Made by a program: the position numbers and the translations under genes. DNA of 64,000 nt from Sphaerosporella brunnea (lineage: Eukaryota > Ascomycota > Pezizomycetes > Pezizales > Pyronemataceae), in the NCBI GenBank assembly GCA_008704415.1, contig VXIS01000147.1:44441-108440 (forward strand). Reading direction: 5' to 3'. The notes under the pieces were generated by a model, which ran no database searches, was not told where the DNA came from, and worked only from the letters and a program-made list of their open reading frames with translations. Every line of letters starts with the position of its first letter. The stretch's first letter is position 1. Below, one piece after another: positions 1 to 10,329 of this stretch.

Positions 1-423
1 CTGTCTGCACTGCCGCCAATGAGTCTACCCAATCCGATGCTGCTGCATTCCATCAATGCCACTCTCAATATGGCCGGGCCCATCTCACAATGCTGCTGCC
101 CTCCGTAAGTACCGGTTCCAATAACATTCATGACCTTGGCGATGCCCTTCATCAGTCGCTGGGGAAGCTCTGCGTGTGTGAGTGGTGAAGGGGTTCATCT
201 TTGTTCAATTGACCCCGCACAACCGCCAAGTTGGCGTTCTGTTGTGCCACTGGTGATCTTGTCAATTTTGGAACTCGCAAAAGCAACCTCCTCCCCCCAA
301 ATTCCTGCCTATTGTAGTTAGAGTCCACCGAATGCTGCTTTCATCTTCTTGATGTGTGACGGTTACACGGCCTCGCGGTACAAACACCAATCGCATTTGC
401 GATAGAGATCAAAGTCATACGAC
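1..423. other. intergenic, nothing recognised
   Basis: No coding region, RNA gene or repeat could be supported here. The short open frames lack a convincing start, codon pattern or domain. The segment ends at the 8-bp target-site duplication of the hAT-type element. Confidence 0.5.
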
Positions 424-431
424 ATCCTATC

Positions 432-1408
432 CAGGGTTGTCAGTAGCCGGCCGAAATAGCCAGCCTTTGCGCGGCTGGCTTCATAGCCCAGCCAGCCGCG
501 CCGGCTTTTTAAGTAGCCAGCCGCGTCGGCCGGCCGGCCAGGCTGCAACGGCTGCATCATCGAGTGATCGTCAGTGAGCGATATACTAGTACCCCACGGT
601 CGTTCCCCACCCCTTCAAGTTGCGAGTCTTGAACGAGGTTCGGTTCGGAGGCGTCGCGGAAAGACCAGAGATCCGTCAGGATACTCGGGGACTCAGACAG
701 AGAGAGAGAGAAGCACGCCAGGAAGTTGTGGTTTATTGTGTCGTCTGGTCTCAAGCACCAGAGTCGGAAGGAGAGAAGCTATGTACAAGTAGTTCAACCA
801 CGAAACCCTCAAACCCGAACCTCTCAATTCAATGGCGAGTGCCAATTCAATGGCGAGTGCCAATTCAATGGCGAGTGCCAATCATGAAAGCGCACTGCAC
901 ACGAGAGCGCACGGCGCTTCAACAGCGAGACCCGTTAATCATTGCGCAATAATGGACCACTTTAACACACTCAGCACCCAGCCTTCCCTCCCTATACCGC
1001 CATGCCGGGGCCATCAGGAGCAGCAGGCACTGGTAGACCCACTTCTAGCGCAGGAGTCGGAGTCTGAGTCCAGGGCCCACCGCCCGGCCGGATTGTCTCT
1101 TAATCTGCCGTTTTTCCCCGCCCGCCTTGTGTCTTGTCTTAATCTGCCTTTTTTCCCGGCTCGCAATTGTATTTTTTTTTTGTCAGCCGAAGAGGGGTGC
1201 TGTTTCTTTTACTAGTATCGGGTGTGCGCTCGTTCTATTTTCAACGCGAATTCCATCTATCCGCAGTAGCAAACTCTCCACGTCGCCCCGTGAAGAAGCC
1301 GGCTGCAGCCGTTCGATGGCTGCAGCCCAAATAGCCCAGCCCGGCTGCCAAGGCAGCCATTCGAAGCCCAGCCCAGCCGCGCCGGCCGGCTGGCTACTGA
1401 CAACCCTG
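432..1408. mobile_element. non-autonomous hAT-type DNA transposon
   Basis: The element starts CAGGGTTGTCAGTAGCC and ends with the inverse GGCTACTGACAACCCTG. It is bounded by a perfect 8-bp direct repeat, ATCCTATC, at 424-431 and 1409-1416. A CAGGG-type terminus with an 8-bp duplication is the hallmark of the hAT superfamily. Both subterminal regions are rich in GCCAGCC/GGCTGGC motifs, as expected for transposase-binding repeats. There is no transposase frame, so a 977-bp element like this would need a transposase supplied from elsewhere. An 18-bp tandem repeat lies inside it. The intact duplication suggests a fairly recent insertion. Confidence 0.85.
825..882. repeat. 18-bp tandem repeat, three copies
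   Basis: The unit CAATTCAATGGCGAGTGC occurs three times in a row without visible change, followed by a partial unit. It lies inside the hAT-type element and is not part of a gene. Copy number probably varies between strains or element copies. Confidence 0.85.
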
Positions 1409-1538
1409 ATCCTATCCCGGAACATGCAGTTTGGTCTAGCCGCTGCAGGCGCAGCCATTTAACTACCGTGCGCAGCATAATACTAGTCTACCTTCGCGAT
1501 CGTTTGGTCAAGAGGCAGTAACAAGGTATCCATCAAAC

Positions 1539-4500
1539 ATGTTACGATCCAATAGACCGCTCACGAACGTTGCGCGAGAGCGTTCAAAGCTCGAGATACG
1601 AACCATCAGCGACTTCCTGACGTTGGTAGCATGCCATGAAATAGAACGAGCCACCTTGGATTCGTACCCCGATTATAGGTCTGTGAACTTTGACGGCGGA
1701 AGTCAGTTCACCATCTACGATCATAGCGGGCTGCGATATGCTGGTGTTGAAACACCGGTGGTCAAGACCCTTTCGTTGGAGAACAGTCGTGGTGGCCAAG
1801 TGGACCGGGTTTGCCCCTCAGTCTCCCACTGGAGGTTGAAGCATGCCTGACAAAAGGGACATACAGAAAAGAGCTGTTGAGCTCTACAAGGAACTAAAGA
1901 CCCTCTGCTCTTTGCGAGAACACCCAAATATTGTCCGGCTTCTGTTTTACGACCTTGTGGAAAGCAACCCCCCAGGCACATATACTCCAGCCCTGGTACT
2001 GGAGAGAGCCGAATGCAGTCTTTCTAGGCTCCTCGATGATAGCTCCACAGTCCTCACGGCAGAAGAGAGCCTCCAGATCTGTTACGGCACTACCTCTGGT
2101 CTAGCAGCACTCCACCAAGAAGAAATCATCCATGGAGACGTCAAGGCGGATAACGTGCTCATATTTCGTTCGGAGGACGGGAGGTATATTCCAAAGCTGG
2201 CGGATTTCGGCTCAGCCATCTTTCTCGACGACGCCCTGCTCACGGCGAGCGGGAAGAAGCGTTCGATGAAGTATTACGGGACAAGCGTTACCAACGCTCC
2301 AGAAACCGAGAACCAATCTCGACGACCGATACCGACGGCGATGTTGATACGCTGCGACATTTATTCACTCGGAATTCTGTTTCTTCATGTTGTGGCTGGG
2401 GAATTGAGAGAATGTTGGACTGCAAAGGACGAAAACGTTTTGGAAAGCGCGATCGAGTACTTAGAGTCACAAGCACCGAACCAGGCCAAGGATGTCATGA
2501 TTCAAGCATTACCACAGATGCTTTGTTACGATCCACGTCGGAGATGCTCCGACCTTAAACCCATCCTTTTACTTCTTTCTGCACCTGCAGATGTCACCGG
2601 ACAGTGAGTATCCCATGATGTAACTACTGTACTTTTTATTGATATCCTTTCAGTCAGCTCGACAAAGAAAATATCGTACCCGCCAAGATCGGTCGTGGCC
2701 CACGAGACGTCGAGCGAAGCCTGCGTAGGCATCTAGGAGACGGCCATTATCTCACCTTTGGCTGGGAAGACGAAGAGACCCTTCACCGGACTATCCAAAG
2801 CCAGATAATAGCCGATCTCAAAAACCAATCCCGGTCCTCGAATATCACAACCAGAGGCCGAGCATTCTTTCAATCTGCCATTGCCCATTCACTCGGGCTC
2901 GGGGCGCCGAGGAACATCGACGCCATGTTGAAAGCTACCATCGAAGCAGCCAGAGCCGACTATCTCCCAGCCCAGGCGGTTCTTCATGCCTGGCACTTCG
3001 CGCATGATCGCCAAGTCGATGTCGACGAACACGTGCAACTGAACTGGCTGTATAAGGCTGTGGTTTGGGGATCTTGGACTGCAGGAAGCATGCTGCGAGA
3101 GATGGATCCCGATTTGTACCGGGAGGCGAGGTCGGAGTTCCACTCTCGCGGTGGGTACAACCAGTTCTTCCACAGCAGAGAGCCCCCTGACTATATTGAT
3201 TTAGCGGGCGCTACCGGCCATGAACATATAACACGACTACACCGGTCGGTTGGACTATCTGAGGATGCGGGGGCTCCCATACTCACTGCAGCTGCAATTC
3301 ACGGTAGCTGCACCCTTATTGAAGTGCTAGTCAAAGATCTCGGCTGTGATCCGAATACTTGCAATGAGTTTGGGGAAAGCTTGTTAGTTCTGTGCTGTAA
3401 AGCTGGCCATATCGAACTCCTAGAAGTAGGTCCCTGTGTCTAATTCGCTCTGTCAGCCGAGCTGAACTTGTCCTGCAGGTGCTTGTGAAGCTGGGTGCTT
3501 CGGCGCGGACTCTTGACGACGAAGGAACCAAAATCAGAGAGCCGGCTTTACATTGGCTCATCGCCTTCGACGAGGAGCACAAGTCCCGCGCCGCAGAGCT
3601 CTTATTCCAAGCCGGAGCTCGACTCGAGGACGATATGACCTGGACACACCCTTGCATAGAGTTGCATGGGCATTTCCCAGACGGAGGCCCCTTAAACTAT
3701 GCACTCAAAGCCAGTGACCAGGCCACGAAGGTTCTACTACAGCACGCGTGTTCTTTGGGGATTGCCGATGAGATCCTGTCCGGGGCAGGGTCAGAATATA
3801 TCAAACCCCTCGAGTTGGCAATCTCACACCCCCACCCAGATGTTTTACAAGTCTTGGACGACTGTGGAGCCTTTGCCATCGGGCCGGAAAGCCTAGGTGA
3901 GCCAATTTACAGATTATCTGTGTTGCCAGTTTACCAAAGTTGGGCCGTCGACGGATTGATTCGATTAAGAGCCGGCGAAGCTGCCGCAGCCGCCATCGAC
4001 TTCGCTGCAGAGCAGGTGCCCGGTTCCTTGGGGGCCGATAGTGAGGATGGCGTCGCACCGTTGGTCGGAGCGGCATATACCCACAACGAAGCCGTGGTCA
4101 AGGTCTTGCTAAAACATGGCTGCGATCCAAACGCGCAGTCTTCCGAGCAATACGAGGGCTTGACGTCGTTGGTCTGTTGGGCACAAGGCATGCTTTTCTA
4201 TGACGACGATATTGCACGGCAGCTCTGCGCCGCCGGGGCTGATGTTGACCTTACCAATCATGGTGGTTTAACACCTCTCCACTTCGCGATGCGGGAAAAT
4301 AATACACACGGCGCAAAACAGCTCATCGAACTCGGTGCAGACATGGAAGCGACTACACCCTCCAGCTACAAACCCCTACACACGGCCGCCCTATACGGGT
4401 CCGTGGATGCAGGGCGAATTCTTCTTGAGAGCGGAGCAAACATTCACCCAGTGACAGACTGGAACAAGGTCCCGAGCCAAGCGCTCTGGAGCGAGTTAAC

Positions 4501-5407
4501 ACCCGCCGCCTTGGCAGCAGATTCACACCGGCGACGGTTCTTGGAGTTGCTTTATGAATTCGATCCCCTGCTCATTGCTCGACCTCCATCAGGCGATGGA
4601 CTTCTCCATTTTGCGATCTCGGAACCGGAGACAAAGATGCTGGAGTTCTTGCTGGATTTTGTCAACACTTCGAACCCGCCGGTCGACCCAGCTGTTTTCC
4701 TCAACTGGCGCAACTCAAACGGTTGGACGCCGCTCCATCTATGTGTGGGGAACATCCGCCGGCAAGAACACTGCAAGCTGTTGCTCAATGCCGGGGCTTC
4801 GCTGACCCAGCTGTCAACGTCGGGGCATTCAGTGCTTGACATCGCCATGCAAACAATGCAGAGGATCAAAGACGGCAGCATCCTCGAACCACCCAAAAGT
4901 ACAACCCTCTCAAAAAATTCTGTAGCATTGACACTTTTTCCAGCTAACCCGTAAATAGGCAAAGGCCGACTCATCAACATGCCCTCAACCTTCTCTGCGA
5001 TCTGCCTGCAGGAAACCACCCGGCCCGCCCCCAGATCCTTCCAAGACTGGGATGGCATAACCCGCGTCCATATCTTGGACCGAGAAGATCAACTCTCCGC
5101 CTTCGAAAGCCTCCTCGCTTTGCTCCACGAACACAATGCACCTACCGCGTGCGCTCAGGGCGTTCCGGACGATGCCTTCAACTTGTGGCTTCGCTGTGAA
5201 GAGTCGACGGAGTTGACATCCTTGGGGGATGGTCCGTCGGCGCGACATCTGAAGCTGGTAGTTCAGTGGAAGGGAAAGGATGGTAAAGCCGGCGCTTCGA
5301 AGATTGAAGTCACCAGAGGCGAGCTTTTGGCGGGCCTTGAGCCGGAGAGACTGTATGAGCTGGGTGTTGAGAGGGATGCTGTCTTGATTTCTATTGTTGC
5401 TCAGTGA
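1539..5407 (+). CDS. protein kinase-ankyrin repeat protein
   Basis: Five exons: 1539-1799, 1867-2603, 2654-3425, 3479-4898, 4959-5407, giving about 1212 aa. All junctions keep frame and have GT-AG ends, several with CTGAC/CTAAC branch points. Residues about 50-335 form a Ser/Thr-type kinase domain: Lys76 in VVK, the catalytic loop HGDVKADNVL at 176-185 (HGD replacing HRD), DFG at 200-202 and an APE-like NAPE. The glycine-rich loop is weak. Ankyrin repeats follow, for example LLKHGCDPNAQ, LCAAGADVDLTNHGGLTPLHFA and LLNAGASL. The C-terminal ~150 residues are unassigned. The catalytic residues look intact, so kinase activity is likely, probably directed by ankyrin-mediated partner binding. The substrate is unknown. 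Kinase-ankyrin fusions are a recurrent expanded family in Pezizomycotina. Exon 1 is the least certain, because its donor (GTGGAC) is weak. Confidence 0.82.
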
Positions 5408-6160
5408 GGACATCCGTGGGATGATAAGTACATGTATGTAGGTGGAAAATGAAATTGTTGGCGGCTTTTGGCATTGCGATCCAGATACCCAGCTAGACTT
5501 GTGAGCGACGTGATGTGATCAACATGCCGCCATGTCCATTGCTGGAAACATTCTGTTCGACTTACGCATGCTAACCGGCTTTCTGTCAAGCTTCAAAAAA
5601 CCCTTTTACCGTGCATCGACTCACTAGCGGGCGGTCTCGATCACGCGGGCGTGGGCTATACCCGCTCCCGCCTCCCTTTCTTCAGACAAATAGAAACTGA
5701 CATTTGAACGACAACCAGAAAAAGACCGAAGGAAAACAGGCGAACCTTTCTGATGAATGGCTGCCGTGTAGGTAGAGACTGTACCCCGGAGGGGACTGAT
5801 CTCTACCTGGACTCCCCCAGCCGGCGATGGGTACTTGAGTCAGGTGCTAGTTCACAACTAGGGGCTTCCCTAGGGACGGTGGGTGGGTGAAGACCGATGC
5901 TTGACCTCCCTTTCCCGTCCCCGGGGCCGCCTTTTGTCCCCCTCTATCTAAGCTTTCCCCGGCGCAAGCTCAACCTCAACTTATGCATACCCGGTCCGGG
6001 CCCCAAGTCCGAAAGCACTAAAGCAACGCTGATAGCTATACATAGGATACGCTTTTTGCCTCGACTCCTCGCCCCCGCTAGTACCCAGGCAAGCTGGAAC
6101 AAAAAACACACAGGAAGCTTTGAAACCTTATTTTTCTGGAAAACCGGCGTTCCAGACGAA
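5408..6160. other. intergenic, 3' side of the kinase-ankyrin gene
   Basis: No gene could be supported. Position 5771-5807 can fold as a two-part hairpin: GGTAGAGA pairs with TCTCTACC, enclosing CCCC-GGA-GGGG. The region 5880-5980 is rich in C and T. Nothing else was recognised. Confidence 0.4.
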
Positions 6161-6161
6161 A

Positions 6162-6190
6162 AGTCTGAATAGAGGGGGTCTATTCAGACT
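6162..6190. repeat. short perfect hairpin
   Basis: AGTCTGAATAGA and its complement TCTATTCAGACT are separated by five G residues. The hairpin sits just outside the 3' end of the LINE remnant. Its function is unknown; a flanking mini-foldback or an insertion scar are possibilities. Confidence 0.6.
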
Positions 6191-6210
6191 GGAAGACGAG
6201 TGGTGCGGCT

Positions 6211-6600
6211 TTTGTGTTAATCATATTGCATTCGGCCGCTTGCGGCCATGACATATGTAGAAAAGAAGAGACTGTGCTACCCCTTCGGCGAGGCCGACTA
6301 CTGAGGCCTGCGGCTCCTCTAAAGAAAAGGATTAAAGAAATCGCATCATGTAGAATAAGCGTACCAGGAAACTCGTAACATGTCATAGGCGAACAGAAAC
6401 ATGACGCCCCTATCAGGCCAGGCCCCAACCTTGGTGGTGCTTAGGAAATCCATAACAGCCTCCGTACACCTGTCATCTGCAAGTAAAGCAGAGGTGGCCA
6501 TCGCTTCCGCCCTCTCTCTCTTTCGTCGCCTCCGATACCTCCCTCCAGAGGACCTTCTGCTCATTCTTCCACCTCTTGCAAAATTTGAAAAGTCTGGACG
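6211..6600 (-). mobile_element. 5'-truncated LINE remnant (3' end)
   Basis: On the minus strand, two frames that need a frameshift between them read FKFCKRWKNEQKVLWREV, then LLADDRCTEAVMDFLSTTKVG. This resembles the extreme C-terminus of the reverse transcriptase polyprotein of Tad-like fungal LINEs. Downstream, a 3'UTR-like segment containing CGGCCGCTTGCGGCCATG matches the segment just before the poly(A) tail of the element at 41.7 kb. Everything upstream of the C-terminus is missing, as expected for incomplete reverse transcription, and the frame is broken. The family call rests on memory of C-terminal motifs; the match between the two copies is seen directly. Confidence 0.6.
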
Positions 6601-7623
6601 GCGCCGCTGCTGCACCACCAACACTTGTCATCCGTCCGGCGGCCTGTCTAAAGGAGGTACGGGCCTGTAGGCGCTTTGCCGGTGCGAGGCTGACAGAAGC
6701 GGGACGCCAGGGATTTCTTTGCCCTGGCCGCAGTGGGGTCAGGCCTCCTTCGTCTTCTGTAATATCTTTTTGGAAGTACAGTGTTTGGCTAGCCACGTCT
6801 CCTGAGAATGTGTGTGTGCGGATATTGATATTGTTATCACGAGCTCGATTCACCAGGTATGTTCCCCCACAAAGGGAAGTTGCAGGACTGATAGAGACAG
6901 AGCTTAAGATCGATCACTAGGCGGCGCGGGGATGGTCACTGTTACATCCATGTGCTGATGTGCTGTATGATAGCGATCGGAGCACGAGGAAGAAGGAAAT
7001 TGATTTCACAAGAACACAAGGAAAAGACCACCGTATCCATCCTTGCAAAAGCTCTCCCATCCATCCAATCGAGCTTCCCCCGCAGTTCGACGCTGGCCAA
7101 TCTGTAGAAGCAAGTTGGTAGACAAGTACACAGTGCAAACCACGCAAAACCCCCCACCAGCAGCAGCAGCAAGCAACCTCCCAATGCGCGCCCCTATCTA
7201 TGTGTCAAAAGAAAGCCAGAGTACAAAAGAAGCAAGGCAAATAAAACGGAAAACGGGGTATCCCATGGGGAAAAAAACAAAACACAAAACACAACCATAT
7301 ACCGTGTAAGAAATGAAAACAGGAGATAATGGTAGCGAACACAGAGGGTATAAAAAAGATGGCCGGGTATACAGAAAGGGAATCAAAATGATGGAATGTA
7401 CAGAAAAAAGGAAAAAAAAAAAAAAAAAAGAAACTCGCTATGATGAGTGTGAGTGAATGGGACCAACGAATGCAACAGAGTAGCAAGTATCTGAGCAGTA
7501 GGCATAGGCATGCATCGTCATAGTTGTCGCTGTCATGATTGTGTGATGTGATGATGGGTGAGGAATCGCGCATCTTGGGTCGTCACTCGGTGTTTTGATG
7601 ACGCGTGGCAGTAGTAGCGAGCG
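6601..7623. other. intergenic, 3' side of the Ras gene
   Basis: No gene could be supported. The segment 6900-7600 probably includes the 3' untranslated region of the minus-strand Ras gene. It has a short CAG-rich run near 7160, A-rich stretches and an 18-20 base A run near 7410-7430. The upper part, 6601-6860, may be further LINE remnant, but I cannot show it. Confidence 0.4.
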
Positions 7624-8435
7624 CTACATGATAGCGCAGCACCACTTCTTTTCCTTCTCCTGGTCTTCATCGTAGTCATTGAGGCTACCGACTTTCTTCG
7701 TTCTCTCGATCGACTTCTTAGCTGCTGCAGGCTTCGAAGCGGTGCCGGCCTTGGCCGCTTCTCTCGCCGCCACGACTCGTCGCACAATCACTACTCCCGT
7801 CAGCCTTCGCCGCAAAGCTCCCCCAACTCTGCGGCTCACGTTCAAAAGTCTCCTCGATGTTAACTACATTCCGCGCACTGGTCTCCATAAACCCGCAATC
7901 ATGATCACGTGCCCAACTGAGCCCCTGCGCGCTGGTGACGGCGCGCGCATTGGCCAGATCGCACTTATTGCCGGCGACGATTTTGACGTGGGGGACAGCG
8001 CCAGGTTTCGAGAGGCGCTCTTCAGATTCCATCTCGATCAGATCGTTGAAGTAGTCAAGCGCGGCGAGGGACTCGGAGGTGGTGATGTCGTATACGAGGA
8101 GGTATGCGTCTGCTTCCAGATTCGATGAGGCCCAGAGTCCCCGGTACTCTTCTTGCCCCGCGGTGTCGGTCAGGTTCAGGTGGTAGGTTCGCCCGTCGAC
8201 CACGCGCGTCACCGAATAGCTGTCTTGCACTGTCGGGTCATATTCGTGCGTCCATTTCGACCGTACCAGTCGCAGTGAGATCGAGGATTTTCCTACGTAG
8301 GAGCGTGAGGCGGGTTAGTTATGCGTGTTGCTGAAGCTGTGCACACGCGCGCGTGAGTCAGTCACGAGTGGTGCTACCTGTGCCGCCGTCGCCGCAGACT
8401 GTGATCGAGATGCTGGAAACTTCTTCGTCGGCCAT
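7624..8435 (-). CDS. Ras-family small GTPase
   Basis: Three exons on the minus strand: 8435-8378, 8292-7840, 7793-7624, giving 226 aa. The introns are 85 and 46 nt. The first interrupts the P-loop, and splicing restores GDGGTGKS at residues 15-22. Further Ras motifs: switch I YDPTVQDSY (the usual form is YDPTIEDSY), DTAGQEEY, GNKCDL and ETSA. The protein ends KWCCAIM, a CAAX box ending in Met with a neighbouring Cys, so farnesylation plus palmitoylation and plasma-membrane location are expected. The second splice gives FELVIVRRVVAAREAAK, typical of the Ras C-terminal helix. It is a GTP/GDP switch for polarity, growth or development signalling. The E-to-Q change in switch I may alter effector choice. 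Which Ras subgroup it belongs to is not resolved. Confidence 0.9.
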
Positions 8436-9562
8436 TCTTTGGGGGGGGAGGGGGGATGTAAAATAAGCAACTAGAGCTAGAGAGCGAAGAATGGAATGGT
8501 GAAGGAGCGACTGTGATTGGAGAGATCTAGAAGGAGAGCGGCGGTAAATGGCAGTGAACGAGTGACGGAATGGAATGGAACGGGGGATTACTGAACAGAA
8601 GTAAAGTGCGGGAAGGGGAAGGGGGTTGTTGGTTGGTTGGTTGGTGTGGTGTGAGTTTCGCTTCGCTTCGTGCCGCACGCGAGTCCAATCTCCTTCTTCC
8701 CACAACCACGCGACCACAAACAACGAGCAACCGTCCACCGATAACGAAACAGTTTTTGCGTACTGTATGCATCCAAGCTGCATCGCAATTTATGGTTGCT
8801 TTTTGGAGTTTGCAGTGGTGATGACGGGGAGTGATGCCATCTGCTGCGCATGAGAACTCCGGCGCGGAGTCAAAGGGGTTGTTGCTCCATAAGGGTTTTG
8901 ATATACTCGGTGTCAGTTCCTGCGTCGGGCCGGGCCTTATCGCGCACTGCTTGCTCAAAGGGCAGGTTGGAAAACCGGGAAAACAGCCCGCAAACATGGA
9001 ACTTTACAAGCTAAGCACAACGTAGCACTCGATTAAGAGACCCGCAAGGGTGACAGACATGTATGTAGCTGTTTTCCCGTCAAGCATCAATCCTCTTCGT
9101 CAATCACAATCATAGGGTCAAACCCACATCAAACTGTAAAAGTTGCGCTTGGCTTCCACATTGATCACTTGTGAAATCATAATACAGCACTCGATTTTGT
9201 TCAGCGATCGGGATTGTTCCTTTACGTACACAATTATCGAGTCTGTACGGTTTCCTACCGGTAAAGTAATGAGGAATCTCACGGCATCCAGAGCCATCTT
9301 GAGTCCGGCCATAAGCTGAAAAGCTTTGAGGCTAGGAAGACGTAGCATGAGTGCAGACATAGTCCAATTGTTTAAGGTCACATTACTGGTTCATTCTCGC
9401 CCTCTCGCTTCCGTCTCAGAGTCGTTGAAATTCCCTTTCCGAACTCGACGTTTCTCTCCAGGCCTATTTTTATTACTCGGTGCTCTCGACGACTTTAGGT
9501 TTTAGACATGCTTATACTTTGGAAAAACTGTTACATTGCAGAAGATTGTTGTTTTAGCACCA
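8436..9562. other. upstream region of the Ras gene, no gene seen
   Basis: This holds the promoter side of the minus-strand Ras gene, with a G-rich run at 8441-8456 and GGTTGGTTGGTTGG near 8630. An open frame on the minus strand at 9118-9381 begins with GTG and has no recognisable domain, so I do not call it a gene. Confidence 0.4.
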
Positions 9563-9683
9563 AATTAGAGAAGAGCACCGGGCAATTGGCTGTCTCTTGT
9601 TTCTTCCTGTGAGGTGATTTGTTGGAGATGCAGGCTTGGATCATACGGCTGACCGTGGCCGCCACAAGATCGCATTTCCAACC
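9563..9683 (+). repeat. dispersed repeat, copy 1 of 2
   Basis: It shares the blocks AGAGAAGAGCAC, GTTTCTTCC, CTTGGATC and TACGGCTGACCGT, in the same order and spacing, with 41088-41215. Between these blocks the two copies diverge. There is no coding potential. It is probably an old non-autonomous element or SINE; no clear A or B box and no target duplication was found. Confidence 0.6.
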
Positions 9684-10329
9684 GACGACCAGAGTCAAAC
9701 AACTATCAGAAGGTTGCTTGTTTGCCTGTAAATACACTCAAAGTTTAAAGCCTCGGTTTGCAGGAATCAGCCTTCCATGGAGCCTACTTCTACAACCTTC
9801 TCCCTCTGCGAATCGGTGACACAAAGCTCCTGCGCCGCATCCCCCGGGCTGGTGCGGCACGAACCAGGCGCCTGCAGATAGGCATTCCTTGGCCTCCATT
9901 GGCGCCCGCTTGATAAAGAGCACATAGCAATTGATCAATCGGCGCGAGGCGCAGAGAGTTTGCCAATAGATTTGGGCTAGACGCTGACGATTTACCTACA
10001 GATCAGTGTAATATGAGATGCCTTTATACCGGTACCCACGTTTGATCCACGAAACGTGGGGGCCTGAAACTTACCGCATTCGGTAATTATCCACATCATG
10101 CAGATTGGCGCTGTGGGCTGTGGAATGCGGCAATACGGTTGCCCCATTATTCGACCGGCCAACATCTGGACGGGAACTCAACAAAAAGGATCGGATCCCC
10201 ACCATCGCCCCGCCTCCCACTGGTATCCTGCACAACATACCAACATCAGCTTACCCCTCTTTACCAGACTCAAACCTACCAGCACCAACCACACACTCTC
10301 GTCAGATTTTTTGTATTTCATAGGAAATC
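9684..10329. other. upstream region of the ZNFX1-type helicase gene
   Basis: Two small hairpins are visible: CCCACGTTT/AAACGTGGG near 10035-10060, and ACCGCATTC paired with GAATGCGG between about 10073 and 10130. They could be regulatory or relics of a foldback sequence. No gene was seen. Confidence 0.4.

Noticed and set aside
9118..9381. 87-codon open frame on the minus strand
   Set aside because: It begins with GTG rather than ATG, has no domain and shows no splice signals. It is most likely chance.
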